This document shows, in pieces, positions 26,813 through 35,066 of a DNA stretch of 53,376 bases. Source of the DNA: an uncultured Porphyromonadaceae bacterium (GTDB lineage Bacteria; Bacteroidota; Bacteroidia; Bacteroidales; Coprobacteraceae). The stretch spans positions 1-53,376 of the forward strand of contig URAV01000025.1 of NCBI GenBank assembly GCA_900545915.1, in the 5' to 3' direction. The notes beneath the pieces were generated by a model that saw only the letters and a list, made by a program, of their open reading frames with translations, did no database searches and was not told where the DNA came from. Numbering within the stretch: position 1 is the first letter of the stretch; each line of letters begins with the position of its first letter. The position numbers were made by a program, and so were the translations under genes.

Positions 26813-28058
26813 TTATATTAAACAAAAAACCCGTCTGTCCTTTTCCAAAACCATAATCTAAACGGACATTAACCCGTTTTTTAAATTCCCAACGATATCC
26901 AAGACCATAATTCGGTAATGTATGAGACCATCTGAAAGAGTCGAAGTTATGGAATACGTTTCCCGCTCCGACCCAAAAGACGACTCCATTCCGTTTCCAA
27001 ATATGTTGCCTGAGCTCTACTTGAATTTCTCCGATATTTCTGTCTCGGTACTGACCTTCATAATATCCTCTCATACGGAATGAACCTCCCAGTTTAGGCA
27101 TCATGGTCCAAGGGGTATCTCCGAATGTGAATTTAGCATGAATATCAATCGCCAAAATCCCTCCTTTCCATACTTTCTGATAAATATCTGCTAATAAATC
27201 GGTCGTATAGAAAACATTTTTATTCCCAAGAAAACAGGGAGATAAGCTCTGCTCTAATTTCAAATAAACTCCTTTATACGAATTAGTCTGAAAATCTCTC
27301 GTATCATAGGAAACCGAACCACCTACTCCAACCGATAGAGTCGATTTAGCAGCCCCATTCAATGTTTCGGGCTTTTTAAAATTCGACCCTGCAACATAGT
27401 CGAAACTTGCCAAAGGTCCTGCATAAAGGTTATTGGCCAAGCGAAAAAGGAAATCTATTTTGACCTGATTCTGAATACGCTTATAACTTCCTTTATTATC
27501 ATCATTACTTCCGGCTTCATATCCCGTCCCCCAAAAATATCCGGGGAAAGAGAAGAAATACAAATTATATAACAAACGGTACTTATCTTTTGGAAAAAAA
27601 TGAGTTCCTTTTACTCCTAAAAGATAAAATCCTGTCGTAGATACATCCCCATACAAAGACACCATCGAAGGCTGCATCAAAGAGTCTTTACCCTGATAAA
27701 GCCCGGCAGCAACCAATCCGAGTCCGAGTTTAGTATCGCTCGAATAATGAGGACCTCCAATTATACTGAAATCAAACTTTTTACGGGGTTTCGGTTTATT
27801 CGCATCATTAAAATAATTCAAAAAACGACGAAAAAAAGAAGGTTTCTTTTTAACCCCAGCCGTATCTAAACTCAAAGACAAAGACGAGCTGATAACAGTA
27901 TCTGCATTAAAAGGTTCTGCAATGACAACTGATGTCTGTTCCACAGAATCGGTAGCTGACAAGAAAAACGATTCGGAAGCCGAACAAGCAGATGCCGAAA
28001 CTATAACTCCTTCTGACCATATCAGAATAATACATATAAACATCCGAACCTCTTTCAT
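26799..28058 (-). CDS. POTRA-less Omp85/BamA-type outer-membrane barrel
   Basis: This 419-residue protein has an N-terminal export signal, a Ser/Thr-rich linker of about 60 residues, a short basic segment (KPSFFRRFLNYFNDANKPKPRKK) and then a beta-barrel of surface-antigen (bacSurfAg) type. The segment GGSFRMRGYYEGQYRD contains the Omp85 lid-loop motif in the form MRGY, and the chain ends in a phenylalanine after alternating aromatic strands. There is no room for POTRA domains. Short Omp85 members of this kind have no agreed function. It is the promoter-proximal gene of a two-gene unit with the EptA-like transferase, which suggests a role at the LPS surface, but that is inference. Confidence 0.75.
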   Translation of the reverse strand: MKEVRMFICIILIWSEGVIVSASACSASESFFLSATDSVEQTSVVIAEPFNADTVISSSLSLSLDTAGVKKKPSFFRRFLNYFNDANKPKPRKKFDFSIIGGPHYSSDTKLGLGLVAAGLYQGKDSLMQPSMVSLYGDVSTTGFYLLGVKGTHFFPKDKYRLLYNLYFFSFPGYFWGTGYEAGSNDDNKGSYKRIQNQVKIDFLFRLANNLYAGPLASFDYVAGSNFKKPETLNGAAKSTLSVGVGGSVSYDTRDFQTNSYKGVYLKLEQSLSPCFLGNKNVFYTTDLLADIYQKVWKGGILAIDIHAKFTFGDTPWTMMPKLGGSFRMRGYYEGQYRDRNIGEIQVELRQHIWKRNGVVFWVGAGNVFHNFDSFRWSHTLPNYGLGYRWEFKKRVNVRLDYGFGKGQTGFLFNINEAF

Positions 28059-28258
28059 ACATTCGATAAATACCTATTCTTAAATAACAAGCAAAGTCTC
28101 AATGTGTTTGACAGTAAACCTAAATATATTCGATTCATAAGTCATAAACGGGACAAATTTATAACAAAACGTTTTAACACACGATAGTTTTCTTAAAATT
28201 ATAATCTTACATTATGCTTTTTTATATAAAGTACAGAAACTTAGCAACATCGTAGATT

Positions 28259-28275
28259 TTAAGAGCCTGTTTAAA
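28259..28275 (+). repeat. Solo end of the dispersed repeat, fragment 4
   Basis: TTAAGAGCCTGTTTAAA matches the terminal repeat of the dispersed family, but no interior follows. The remaining gap 28059-28294 is AT-rich and contains a possible minus-strand -7 box TAAATTTG (28154-28161) for the barrel gene. Confidence 0.4.
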
Positions 28276-28294
28276 TAATTATCTTCAATTCTCA

Positions 28295-28327
28295 TTTGTA
28301 AAAACATACCGTTTTTTCATACCTTTG
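28295..28327 (+). promoter_or_regulatory. Promoter of the double ABC ATPase gene
   Basis: There is a -33 TTTG (28295-28298), a 21-bp spacer and a -7 TACCTTTG (28320-28327), 25 bases before the start codon. Confidence 0.7.
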
Positions 28328-28352
28328 TATTACAATATAACCAGAATTTTAA

Positions 28353-29804
28353 ATGAAAGAAACAAGCATCGTTTTTAACAATCCTATTCCCCGTTTACCG
28401 GAAATACGATTAAAAAAAGCACTAAACTGGTGTATAAAACCAAACGAACAATGGGCGATTATAGGTCCTAACGGTGCAGGAAAAAGTATAATAGCCGGAC
28501 TTTTACAAGGGAAATATGCTCTGAAAGAGGGAGAAATTATCAATAATTATCCCGGCAAAACATCTGACGTAATAAAAACTATTACTTTCAAAGACATTCA
28601 TTCTATTACAGACAGCCGTACAACCTTCTATCAACAACGGTGGCATTCCTCCGAGAATGAAGGAATACAGACGATAAGAGAACTATTATCGAACAATTTT
28701 GATGAAATATCTATCCGGGAATTATTTACTCAATTCAGAATAGAAGAAATGTTAGATAAGAAAGTTATCTATCTATCAAGTGGAGAATTACGTAAATTTC
28801 TAATCATAAGAACATTGCTTACTCATCCACAAATACTGATTCTTGACAATCCTTTCATCGGATTAGATGCGGCTTCCAGAATTTTGTTAACAGAAATGTT
28901 AGCACAAATGTCCGAAATGAAAGAACTTCAAGTCATTCTGCTTCTATCCAATCCGGACGACATTCCAGAAATGATCACTTATATTTTTCCTGTTCGAAAT
29001 CGTATCTGCCATGATCCTATGTCCCGCAATGATTTTTTACAAAATAAAGATTTGAGGAATTACCTCTTTCCTGAAGTTCACAACCAAATACGACTTCCTG
29101 ATCCTACTCGTAAAAAGTCAGAACACAATGTAACATTTCGAATGGAGAAAATCAATATCTCTTACGGATCACACCCAATACTTAAGGGATTAGACTGGGA
29201 AGTAAAAAACGGCGAAAAATGGGTACTACTGGGAGAAAACGGGGCAGGAAAATCTACACTCTTGAGTCTTATTTATGCAGATAATCCTCAATCTTATGCA
29301 AATACACTTTTTTTGTTCGATCGGAAACGTGGCTCTGGAGAAAGCATCTGGGAAATAAAAAACAGGATCGGATATGTATCGCCGGAAATGCATTTATACT
29401 ACACAGAGAATGTTCCTGCTATACAAATCGTAGGTTCTGGATTTTTCGATTCTATCGGACTATACCGAAAATGTTCCCCAGAACAAGAAAATATTGCACT
29501 GGCCTGGATGCACACTTTTGGAATCGACGCTTTATATAACAGACCTTTTCTTACTTTATCTTCGGGAGAACAGCGATTGATATTGTTAGCCCGAGCTTTC
29601 GTAAAAGACCCGGATCTATTAATTTTAGATGAGCCTTTACACGGTCTGGACATCAGTAATAAATGCCGTGTCAGAAAAATTATAGAAATTTTTTGTGAAC
29701 GACCGGGAAAAACCTTAGTGTATGTAACGCATTATAGTCACGAAATACCTTCCTGTATCCAATACCGATTTAAACTAATAAAAAATCGGGAAAAGAGCTT
29801 GTAA
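28353..29804 (+). CDS. ModF-like protein with two ABC ATPase domains
   Basis: The 483-residue soluble protein contains two ABC domains in tandem. The first has Walker A GPNGAGKS (residues 38-45), signature LSSGELRK and Walker B LILDNP. The second has GENGAGKST near 293, signature LSSGEQR and LLILDEPLHGLD. The overall pattern, including RKRGSGESIWEIKNRIGYVS, matches E. coli ModF/PhrA, whose function is poorly known and which is linked to the molybdate locus there. No permease or molybdate gene is nearby here. The catalytic glutamate after the first Walker B is replaced by asparagine (Asn166), so only the second site probably hydrolyses ATP. Start and promoter agree. Confidence 0.87.
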   Translation: MKETSIVFNNPIPRLPEIRLKKALNWCIKPNEQWAIIGPNGAGKSIIAGLLQGKYALKEGEIINNYPGKTSDVIKTITFKDIHSITDSRTTFYQQRWHSSENEGIQTIRELLSNNFDEISIRELFTQFRIEEMLDKKVIYLSSGELRKFLIIRTLLTHPQILILDNPFIGLDAASRILLTEMLAQMSEMKELQVILLLSNPDDIPEMITYIFPVRNRICHDPMSRNDFLQNKDLRNYLFPEVHNQIRLPDPTRKKSEHNVTFRMEKINISYGSHPILKGLDWEVKNGEKWVLLGENGAGKSTLLSLIYADNPQSYANTLFLFDRKRGSGESIWEIKNRIGYVSPEMHLYYTENVPAIQIVGSGFFDSIGLYRKCSPEQENIALAWMHTFGIDALYNRPFLTLSSGEQRLILLARAFVKDPDLLILDEPLHGLDISNKCRVRKIIEIFCERPGKTLVYVTHYSHEIPSCIQYRFKLIKNREKSL

Positions 29805-29890
29805 CCTCTATAAATATTTTCATTTTAGGCCAACATAAAGCTCATTTTTTTGTTTACATTTGTAACAGAAATATATACTTATTATTCGCT

Positions 29891-30343
29891 ATGAGCATCC
29901 TCAAAAAAAATATTCCGGTAGGTCTTGCAAGTGATCATGCAGGTTTTGAAATGAAACAATTTATCAAACAGTTTTTAATCGAAAAAGGAATCGAAATTAA
30001 AGATTTCGGTACATTTTCTTGTGAAAGTGTCGATTATCCAGATTTTGCCCATCCTCTTGCTAATGCAGTAGAATCAGGAGAGTGTTACCCGGGATTTGCA
30101 TTCTGTGGGAGCGGAAACGGCATTAACATGACATTAAATAAACACCAAAAAATCAGAGCTGCCCTTTGCTGGAATGAAGAAATAGGAAAGCTTGCCCGTC
30201 TTCATAATGATGCAAATATTTGCGTAATGCCGGGTAGATTTATAAAAAACGAAGAAGCCGAAAAAATCGCTGAAACATTTTTAAATACAGAATTTGAAGG
30301 AGGAAGACATCAAAGACGTATAGATAAGATTCCTGTAAAATAA
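29891..30343 (+). CDS. rpiB: Ribose-5-phosphate isomerase B
   Basis: The 150-residue protein has the RpiB/LacAB fold. It begins with GLASDHAGFEMK (ribose-phosphate and His/Asp site), and the active-site loop is CGSGNGINM with the conserved cysteine. It interconverts ribose 5-phosphate and ribulose 5-phosphate in the pentose phosphate pathway. A -7 element TACATTTG (29855-29862) lies 28 bases upstream. A strong terminator follows, so the gene is probably monocistronic. RpiB and LacAB-type sugar isomerases are related, but the lone gene favours RpiB. Confidence 0.93.
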   Translation: MSILKKNIPVGLASDHAGFEMKQFIKQFLIEKGIEIKDFGTFSCESVDYPDFAHPLANAVESGECYPGFAFCGSGNGINMTLNKHQKIRAALCWNEEIGKLARLHNDANICVMPGRFIKNEEAEKIAETFLNTEFEGGRHQRRIDKIPVK

Positions 30344-30353
30344 GTAAATAGTA

Positions 30354-30400
30354 AAGTCTCTCTCTTGTCGATTTGACAAAAGAGAGACTTCTGAATTTTT
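30354..30400 (+). terminator. Terminator of rpiB
   Basis: AAGTCTCTCTCTTGTC (30354-30369) pairs with GACAAAAGAGAGACTT (30375-30390) and is followed by TGAATTTTT. Confidence 0.85.
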
Positions 30401-30415
30401 AAAACCTTCTGAAAC

Positions 30416-30582
30416 TTAAGAACCTGTTTCAATTTTCCGACAAAAATATTATTAGGTCACGTTTATGTTTTTTTCCCCGGTTTCACTTGTCAGATAGTCT
30501 GCTATCATCCTTATAAAATCAGAAAAACATTCTCGAAAGAAACTCTCAAATCTAACTCGAATAAAATTTAGACAGCCTCTAA
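30416..30582 (+). repeat. Dispersed intergenic repeat, copy 5
   Basis: This 167-bp full copy has head TTAAGAACCTGTTTCAATTTTCC and tail TAAAATTTAGACAGCCTCT. The interior has CACTTGTCAGATAG, CTGCTATCATCC, AAATCAGAAAAACATTCTCG and AAGAAACTCTCAAATC, nearly identical to copies 6 and 9. It lies between the convergent rpiB and the small secreted protein gene. The flanking bases 30583-30651 show nothing else. Confidence 0.85.
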
Positions 30583-30651
30583 AATTTGCAAAAACTCTAT
30601 TTTTACTTATTAAGAAGCAAGCAATAAATACTAAAAAAACAGAAGTTAAAA

Positions 30652-31011
30652 TCAGACTGTCACTCTTTGAGTAACACCTCCGGCACTTACCAAATAAAGT
30701 CCTCTTGATTTAGGCTGAAGTTCAGACAATCCAGGACCAGCATACGTCTCCATTACCAGACTACCTACAATAGTATAAACTTTGACTTTGACTTTTTTGG
30801 AAGAGCGAACATAAATAGAACCATTACTGGCATATATTTGAACAGAATCTTCGGGTAAATCATTTTGCACCATATTGACTTCAGCAGACATAGGCATATA
30901 ATTTGTCGTCCGGAAAAAATCTTGCCCATAAACAGACTCCTGACGAGCAGATACCTGAACTACAGCCCAAGATACCAACAACGTAAAAACGAGTAGTTTT
31001 ATAGCTTTCAT
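30652..31011 (-). CDS. Small secreted protein with sorting-domain-like C-terminus
   Basis: The 119-residue protein has a signal peptide (about residues 1-22, ending VSA). Its second half, SNGSIYVRSSKKVKVKVYTI...GLYLV, follows the strand pattern of the Por/T9SS type A sorting domain (a short Ig-like sandwich ending in a GLYLV strand). Little else is present, so it is almost only the sandwich. In T9SS-bearing Bacteroidota this domain directs cargo to the outer membrane. Short versions of this kind are common and have no assigned function. The gene stands alone, with copy 5 of the dispersed repeat beyond its 3' end. Confidence 0.6.
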   Translation of the reverse strand: MKAIKLLVFTLLVSWAVVQVSARQESVYGQDFFRTTNYMPMSAEVNMVQNDLPEDSVQIYASNGSIYVRSSKKVKVKVYTIVGSLVMETYAGPGLSELQPKSRGLYLVSAGGVTQRVTV

Positions 31012-31145
31012 ATTTTCCTCTCCCTGAACAGATTTCTTAATTAGTGCCTAAAGATACATCTTTTTTGCCATCTTGAAAAAATTTCTGATGTTAATTATAA
31101 AAAAAATAATCGGTTTAGGGATATTCGAATATAATAAAAAGGCAA

Positions 31146-31481
31146 TTACTCCGTTTTATTCGGTTCATTATCCCAAGAATACACTCTATTCGGATTTTTA
31201 GGAAACCATCCTTTCCGTACCCGTTCTTCCTGTTCAAATATCTCTTTTATAGTCCAAAATGATGAAAAAGAAAAAACTCCGAGCAAAGCAGCGAACAACA
31301 CATTATCCGTTATCAAAGAACCTGCCACACCCAAAATTCCCAACAGTAAAAATACCCACCAATAACGAGTTCCCCAATAATATTCAACTTTCACTACTAT
31401 AGGATGAAACAAACCTATAATTAAAAAAGTAGAAACCCCGATAACCAATCCCAATAAATGATACTCTTCTAAAAACTCCAT
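31146..31481 (-). CDS. DUF4491-type small membrane protein
   Basis: This small membrane protein of 111 residues has three hydrophobic segments and the family-like stretches LLGLVIGVSTFLIIGLFHP and YYWGTRYWW (DUF4491). I chose ATG at 31481, because the family starts close to the EYHLLGLVIG segment. An upstream in-frame ATG at 31523 would add 14 residues. Its function is unknown. It is the last gene of the perR-rbr-katA unit, 60 bases after katA, so a link to redox stress or haem/iron handling is possible but unproven. Confidence 0.75.
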   Translation of the reverse strand: MEFLEEYHLLGLVIGVSTFLIIGLFHPIVVKVEYYWGTRYWWVFLLLGILGVAGSLITDNVLFAALLGVFSFSSFWTIKEIFEQEERVRKGWFPKNPNRVYSWDNEPNKTE

Positions 31482-31541
31482 TTCAAAAAATATTAAAAAA
31501 AGAGTGTCCGGATTTAATCGCAAACACTCTTAATTATATCA

Positions 31542-33035
31542 TCAATAACCTAACTCTTTTTGCCGTTTAACTTCATCCAAAACCGAATCAAGACAAATGG
31601 CGAGCTGTTCGGCTATACCTTTGCCACAATTTTCATCAGCTTGATAAAAACGAGCTACAGCCCGTATCTGTATCTCTTCTGGAACTCCTTGCATAGCCGC
31701 CGCTACATTAGAATGAATCCGTAACTTTTCATCATCAGGCACAAGCCTGTATAATGCTCCGGGCTGAGAATAATAATCCTTATCCGTCCGGTTATCATAA
31801 TTCCATGCATCTCCATCTAAAGTCAAAGGAGGTTCATTGAATTTTCTGTCATCCGTCGGTCCTCCGAAACTATTCGGTTCATAATTAACCCGAGCACCAT
31901 TATTTCCATCAACACGCATATAACCGTCACGATGATAATTATGAACAGGACATATAGGTTTATTTACCGGTATCGTATCCGAATTCACTCCTAAACGATA
32001 ACGTGCCGCATCAGCATAAGCGAACAAACGTCCTTGCAACATTTTATCCGGAGAAAACGAAATTCCCGGAACGACGCTTGCCGGATTGAATGCTGCTTGC
32101 TCAACTTCTGCAAAATAGTTTTCCGGATTCCGGTTCAACTCAAGAATTCCGACATCAATCAAAGGATACTCTTTTTGACTCCACACTTTCGTCAAATCAA
32201 ACGGATTTTCTTTTCGGTTACGAGCCTCATCTTCTGTCATTATCTGAATGCAAAAACGCCATTTTGGGAAATTCCCTTTTGCAATATTTTCAAATAGGTC
32301 TCGCTGCGAGTGTTCACGATCCTTTGCAACAATAGAGGCAGCTTCCGAATCGGTGAAATTAGCAATGCCCTGTAAACTTTTAAAATGGAATTTCACCCAA
32401 AAACGCTCTCCTTCAGCATTAATAAAACTATAAGTATGGCTTCCGAAACCATGCATGTGACGATAATCTTGAGGAATACCACGATCGCTCATCAAAATCA
32501 TCACCTGATGCAAAGTTTCAGGAGAAAGACTCCAAAAATCCCACATGGCAGTATTGCTACGCAGATTAGTTTTCGGATCTCTCTTCTGTGTGTGGATAAA
32601 ATCAGGGAACTTTAACGGGTCTCTGATAAAAAATACAGGAGTATTGTTTCCTACCAAATCCCAATTCCCTTCCTCCGTATAAAACTTAACAGCAAATCCG
32701 CGCACATCCCGTTCGGTATCTGCTGCGCCTCGTTCTCCGGCCACAGTAGAAAAGCGAAGGAAAAGATCTGTTTTTTTACCTACCTCAGAAAATAGAGCAG
32801 CTTTCGTATATCGGGTTATATCTTCGGTAACGGTCAAATTTCCGTACGCTCCTGAACCTTTTGCATGTACTACCCGTTCTGGAATACGTTCTCGGTTAAA
32901 ATGCCCTAACTTCTCCATATACCAGACATTTTGCAACAAAGCAGGACCTCTTTCTCCAGCAGTCAGAATATTCTGATTATCCGCAACAGGAACACCTGCT
33001 TGAGTAGTTAATTGAATCTTTTCCTTTTCTTTCAT
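31542..33035 (-). CDS. katA: Haem catalase
   Basis: The 497-residue protein is a small-subunit (clade 3) monofunctional catalase that dismutates hydrogen peroxide. The distal histidine is His57 in RVVHAKGSGAYG, the distal asparagine is in DLVGNNTPVFF (about 130), and the proximal haem-ligand tyrosine is in RLFAYADAARYRLG. No signal peptide is present, so it is cytoplasmic. It begins 11 bases after rubrerythrin in a peroxide-response operon led by perR. The enzyme needs haem, which many Bacteroidales obtain from the environment. Confidence 0.97.
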   Translation of the reverse strand: MKEKEKIQLTTQAGVPVADNQNILTAGERGPALLQNVWYMEKLGHFNRERIPERVVHAKGSGAYGNLTVTEDITRYTKAALFSEVGKKTDLFLRFSTVAGERGAADTERDVRGFAVKFYTEEGNWDLVGNNTPVFFIRDPLKFPDFIHTQKRDPKTNLRSNTAMWDFWSLSPETLHQVMILMSDRGIPQDYRHMHGFGSHTYSFINAEGERFWVKFHFKSLQGIANFTDSEAASIVAKDREHSQRDLFENIAKGNFPKWRFCIQIMTEDEARNRKENPFDLTKVWSQKEYPLIDVGILELNRNPENYFAEVEQAAFNPASVVPGISFSPDKMLQGRLFAYADAARYRLGVNSDTIPVNKPICPVHNYHRDGYMRVDGNNGARVNYEPNSFGGPTDDRKFNEPPLTLDGDAWNYDNRTDKDYYSQPGALYRLVPDDEKLRIHSNVAAAMQGVPEEIQIRAVARFYQADENCGKGIAEQLAICLDSVLDEVKRQKELGY

Positions 33036-33046
33036 ACTTTACATAA

Positions 33047-33625
33047 TTAATAATTATTTTTTTTCCGCTCGAAATAGGCTTGCGGATGAGTACATGCCGG
33101 ACATTTTTCCGGAGCTTTCTTGCCTTTATGTACATACCCGCAATTGCGGCATTGCCATTCTATTTCTTCATCTTCTTCAAAGAATTTTCCGGCTTCCACT
33201 CTCGCCAACAGCTTACGATAACGAGCTTCATGTTCGGCTTCTACTTTAGCAACCATCTTAAATGTTACCGCAATAGCAGGAAAACCTTCTTCTTCAGCAA
33301 CCCGAGCGAATTCAGGATACAAATCTGCCCATTCTTCATTTTCTCCGTCGGCTGCAGCCTTCAGATTTTCAACCGTAGTAGAAATAACACCGGCCGGATA
33401 AGATGCAGTAATCTCGACCATACCTCCTTCAAGATATTTGAAGAATTTTTTTGCATGCTCTTTTTCCTGTTCTGCCGTTTCCATAAATACTCCGGCAATT
33501 TGTTCATAACCTTCTTTTTTTGCCACACTTGCAAAGAACGTATATCGGCTTCTTGCCTGAGATTCTCCTGCAAATGACTTTAACAAATTTTGTTCTGTTT
33601 TTGTTCCCTTAATACTCTTTTCCAT
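33047..33625 (-). CDS. rbr: Rubrerythrin
   Basis: The 192-residue protein has an N-terminal ferritin-like diiron domain with ESQARSRY and EKEHAKKF in the first half and EAEHEARYRKL in the second. These supply the glutamate and histidine ligands. The C-terminal rubredoxin domain has CRNCGYVHKG and CPAC, binding one Fe. It reduces hydrogen peroxide to water with electrons from NADH via rubredoxin-type carriers, a main peroxide scavenger in anaerobes. It starts 19 bases after perR and is followed by katA after 11 bases, so all three are co-transcribed. Confidence 0.97.
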   Translation of the reverse strand: MEKSIKGTKTEQNLLKSFAGESQARSRYTFFASVAKKEGYEQIAGVFMETAEQEKEHAKKFFKYLEGGMVEITASYPAGVISTTVENLKAAADGENEEWADLYPEFARVAEEEGFPAIAVTFKMVAKVEAEHEARYRKLLARVEAGKFFEEDEEIEWQCRNCGYVHKGKKAPEKCPACTHPQAYFERKKNNY

Positions 33626-33644
33626 AATCTTGTTTTTAATTTAA

Positions 33645-34070
33645 TTAGTAATTCTCTATATTTCCTATTAATTGTACTTTCACATCCTTCAACTCAAATC
33701 CGGGAATTTTTCTATTTTGGATAAACGTCCGAATCAATTCGGACAACTCATTATCATAAAAATCCCGTATCTCATGAGTTTCTTCACTATATAAATGATA
33801 ATGCCGGCTTAGATTCGTATCGAAGTACATTTTATTGTCAACAGTCAATACTCTTTCTATCACTCCAGCTTTCGCAAAACAATCTAACGTATTATAAACC
33901 GTAGCGACAGTTACAGTCGGTAAGATACTTCTTACCCTCTCAAGCACTGCTTCTGCAGAAGGATGCTTAAGAGATAACAAAGCTTCATACACAGATATAC
34001 GCTGAGGTGTCGCCTTTACCCCTTTTGATTGAAACAATTCTATGATTTCATTTACCCTCATCAACAACAC
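33645..34070 (-). CDS. perR: Peroxide-sensing Fur-family repressor
   Basis: The 141-residue regulator has a winged-helix DNA-binding half (GVKATPQRISVYEALL, TVATVYNTLDCF) and a dimerisation half. The regulatory metal ligands of Bacillus PerR (His37, Asp85, His91, His93, Asp104) match His36, Asp84, His90, His92 and Asp103 here at a constant offset. This supports PerR rather than Fur. The two CxxC motifs that hold structural zinc in PerR are absent, and the only cysteine is in LDCFAK. It heads the perR-rbr-katA operon behind two PerR boxes, so it probably represses itself and the defence genes. An alternative start is the ATG at 34061. Confidence 0.92.
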   Translation of the reverse strand: MLLMRVNEIIELFQSKGVKATPQRISVYEALLSLKHPSAEAVLERVRSILPTVTVATVYNTLDCFAKAGVIERVLTVDNKMYFDTNLSRHYHLYSEETHEIRDFYDNELSELIRTFIQNRKIPGFELKDVKVQLIGNIENY

Positions 34071-34089
34071 TTGTTTTTAAACTGCGGTA

Positions 34090-34130
34090 CAAATATAATT
34101 AGAATATTTCTAATATTAGAATAATTCTAA
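34090..34130 (-). promoter_or_regulatory. perR promoter with tandem PerR boxes
   Basis: A minus-strand -7 element TATATTTG (34090-34097) is followed upstream by two 7-1-7 palindromes. TTAGAAT-A-TTTCTAA (34099-34113) has one mismatch between arms, and TTAGAATAATTCTAA (34116-34130) is perfect. Their centres are 17 bp apart, and they cover the -33 region, where bound repressor would exclude RNA polymerase. Confidence 0.8.
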
Positions 34131-34181
34131 AATTATTTCCAAAAAAAATAACCGATACGAAATTTGTCCTTTATATACAAC

Positions 34182-34336
34182 TTAGAGCCTATCTAAATTT
34201 TCCAATAAAAAAACACAATCAGGTCATCTTTGCGTTTTCACTCGTCAGACAACTTGCTATCGTCCTCATGAAATCAGACAAACATCCTCGAAAGAAACTC
34301 TTAAATCTGACTCGAGCAAAATTCAAACAGACTCTC
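34182..34336 (+). repeat. Dispersed intergenic repeat, copy 6
   Basis: This ~155-bp full copy has head TTAGAGCCTATCTAAATTTTCC and tail AAAATTCAAACAGACTCTC. The interior has CGTTTTCACTCGTCAGAC, TTGCTATCGTCC and AAACATCCTCGAAAGAAAC. It ends about 20 bases from the stop of the TonB-like gene and separates it from the perR operator region. Confidence 0.85.
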
Positions 34337-34356
34337 AGCAAATGAAACTCACACCC

Positions 34357-34818
34357 TTATTTTTTATCTTCTTGATAAACCGGATTTATTTTTACACAAA
34401 CTATATAATCCATATCTTCCGGAAGCCCATTGCGTGTACCGGGAGTCCATTTTGGCATGTTTTTAACCAACCAATATGCTTTATCCAAAATTTCTTTAGA
34501 AATATGTCCTTTCAACTTAGATATCGGGGTTTTCAATTTTACATCGGAAATTTCTCCGGAAGCAGTCACCACTATCGAATAAAGAATACGATCGACTAAC
34601 CATTCGGGTGTATTTCCTTCAGGCATCAATACATCGATAACCAAATATTTTTTCATAGCTTCCTCTCCTCCCGGAAATTGAGGAAGGACAATAACATCTT
34701 CATCTTCGATTATGCCAGACCTATATTCTACCAATTCCGATTCCGGGAAAGGGAATAAAGATAGCGGAACAAAAAGAAAAAAACACACCCAAAACAGATT
34801 TCTCAGCAATATGGACAT
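34357..34818 (-). CDS. TonB C-terminal-like exported protein
   Basis: The 153-residue protein has an N-terminal hydrophobic segment (signal peptide or anchor, about residues 5-25). Its domain resembles the TonB C-terminal fold: FPGGEEAMKKYL, a central IVVTASGEISDVKLKTPISK strand pair, and the MPKWTPGTRNGLPEDMDYIVCVKI strand near the end. Unlike true TonB it has no Pro-rich spacer, and no ExbB/D is nearby, so an energy-transducer role is doubtful. A strong AGGAGG lies 5 bases before the start. The gene is tightly framed by dispersed repeat copies 6 and 7 and looks like a recently shuffled unit. Confidence 0.7.
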   Translation of the reverse strand: MSILLRNLFWVCFFLFVPLSLFPFPESELVEYRSGIIEDEDVIVLPQFPGGEEAMKKYLVIDVLMPEGNTPEWLVDRILYSIVVTASGEISDVKLKTPISKLKGHISKEILDKAYWLVKNMPKWTPGTRNGLPEDMDYIVCVKINPVYQEDKK

Positions 34819-34836
34819 AATACCCTCCTTTCCTTT

Positions 34837-35000
34837 TAGAGTCTGTTTATTTTTTCATCATTATATATACTCTGACTTTTTGAATTTCTTCTCGGACTAT
34901 TCTCTCGCTTTAATATATCATGCAGCTCGTACTCCCCTCCTTAAATAGGAATAGAAAAACATCTTTCAAAAATATCTGAACAAAATTTAAACAAACTCTT
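34837..35000 (+). repeat. Dispersed intergenic repeat, copy 7
   Basis: This ~164-bp copy has head TTAGAGTCTGTTTATTTTTTC and tail CAAAATTTAAACAAACTCTT. Internal blocks are CTGACTTTTTGAATTTCTTC and GAAAAACATCTTTCAAAAA. The head abuts the ribosome-binding site of the TonB-like gene, so that gene's promoter must lie in or beyond the repeat. Confidence 0.75.
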
Positions 35001-35066
35001 GGTTTTCAAATTTAATAAAAAGATTAGAGAATAACAATTATTTACAAAATAAATTCAGTGTCCATC

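Noticed and set aside
34357..34818. Calling this gene tonB
   Set aside because: The fold resembles the TonB C-terminal domain, but the Pro-rich spacer and ExbB/ExbD neighbours are missing.
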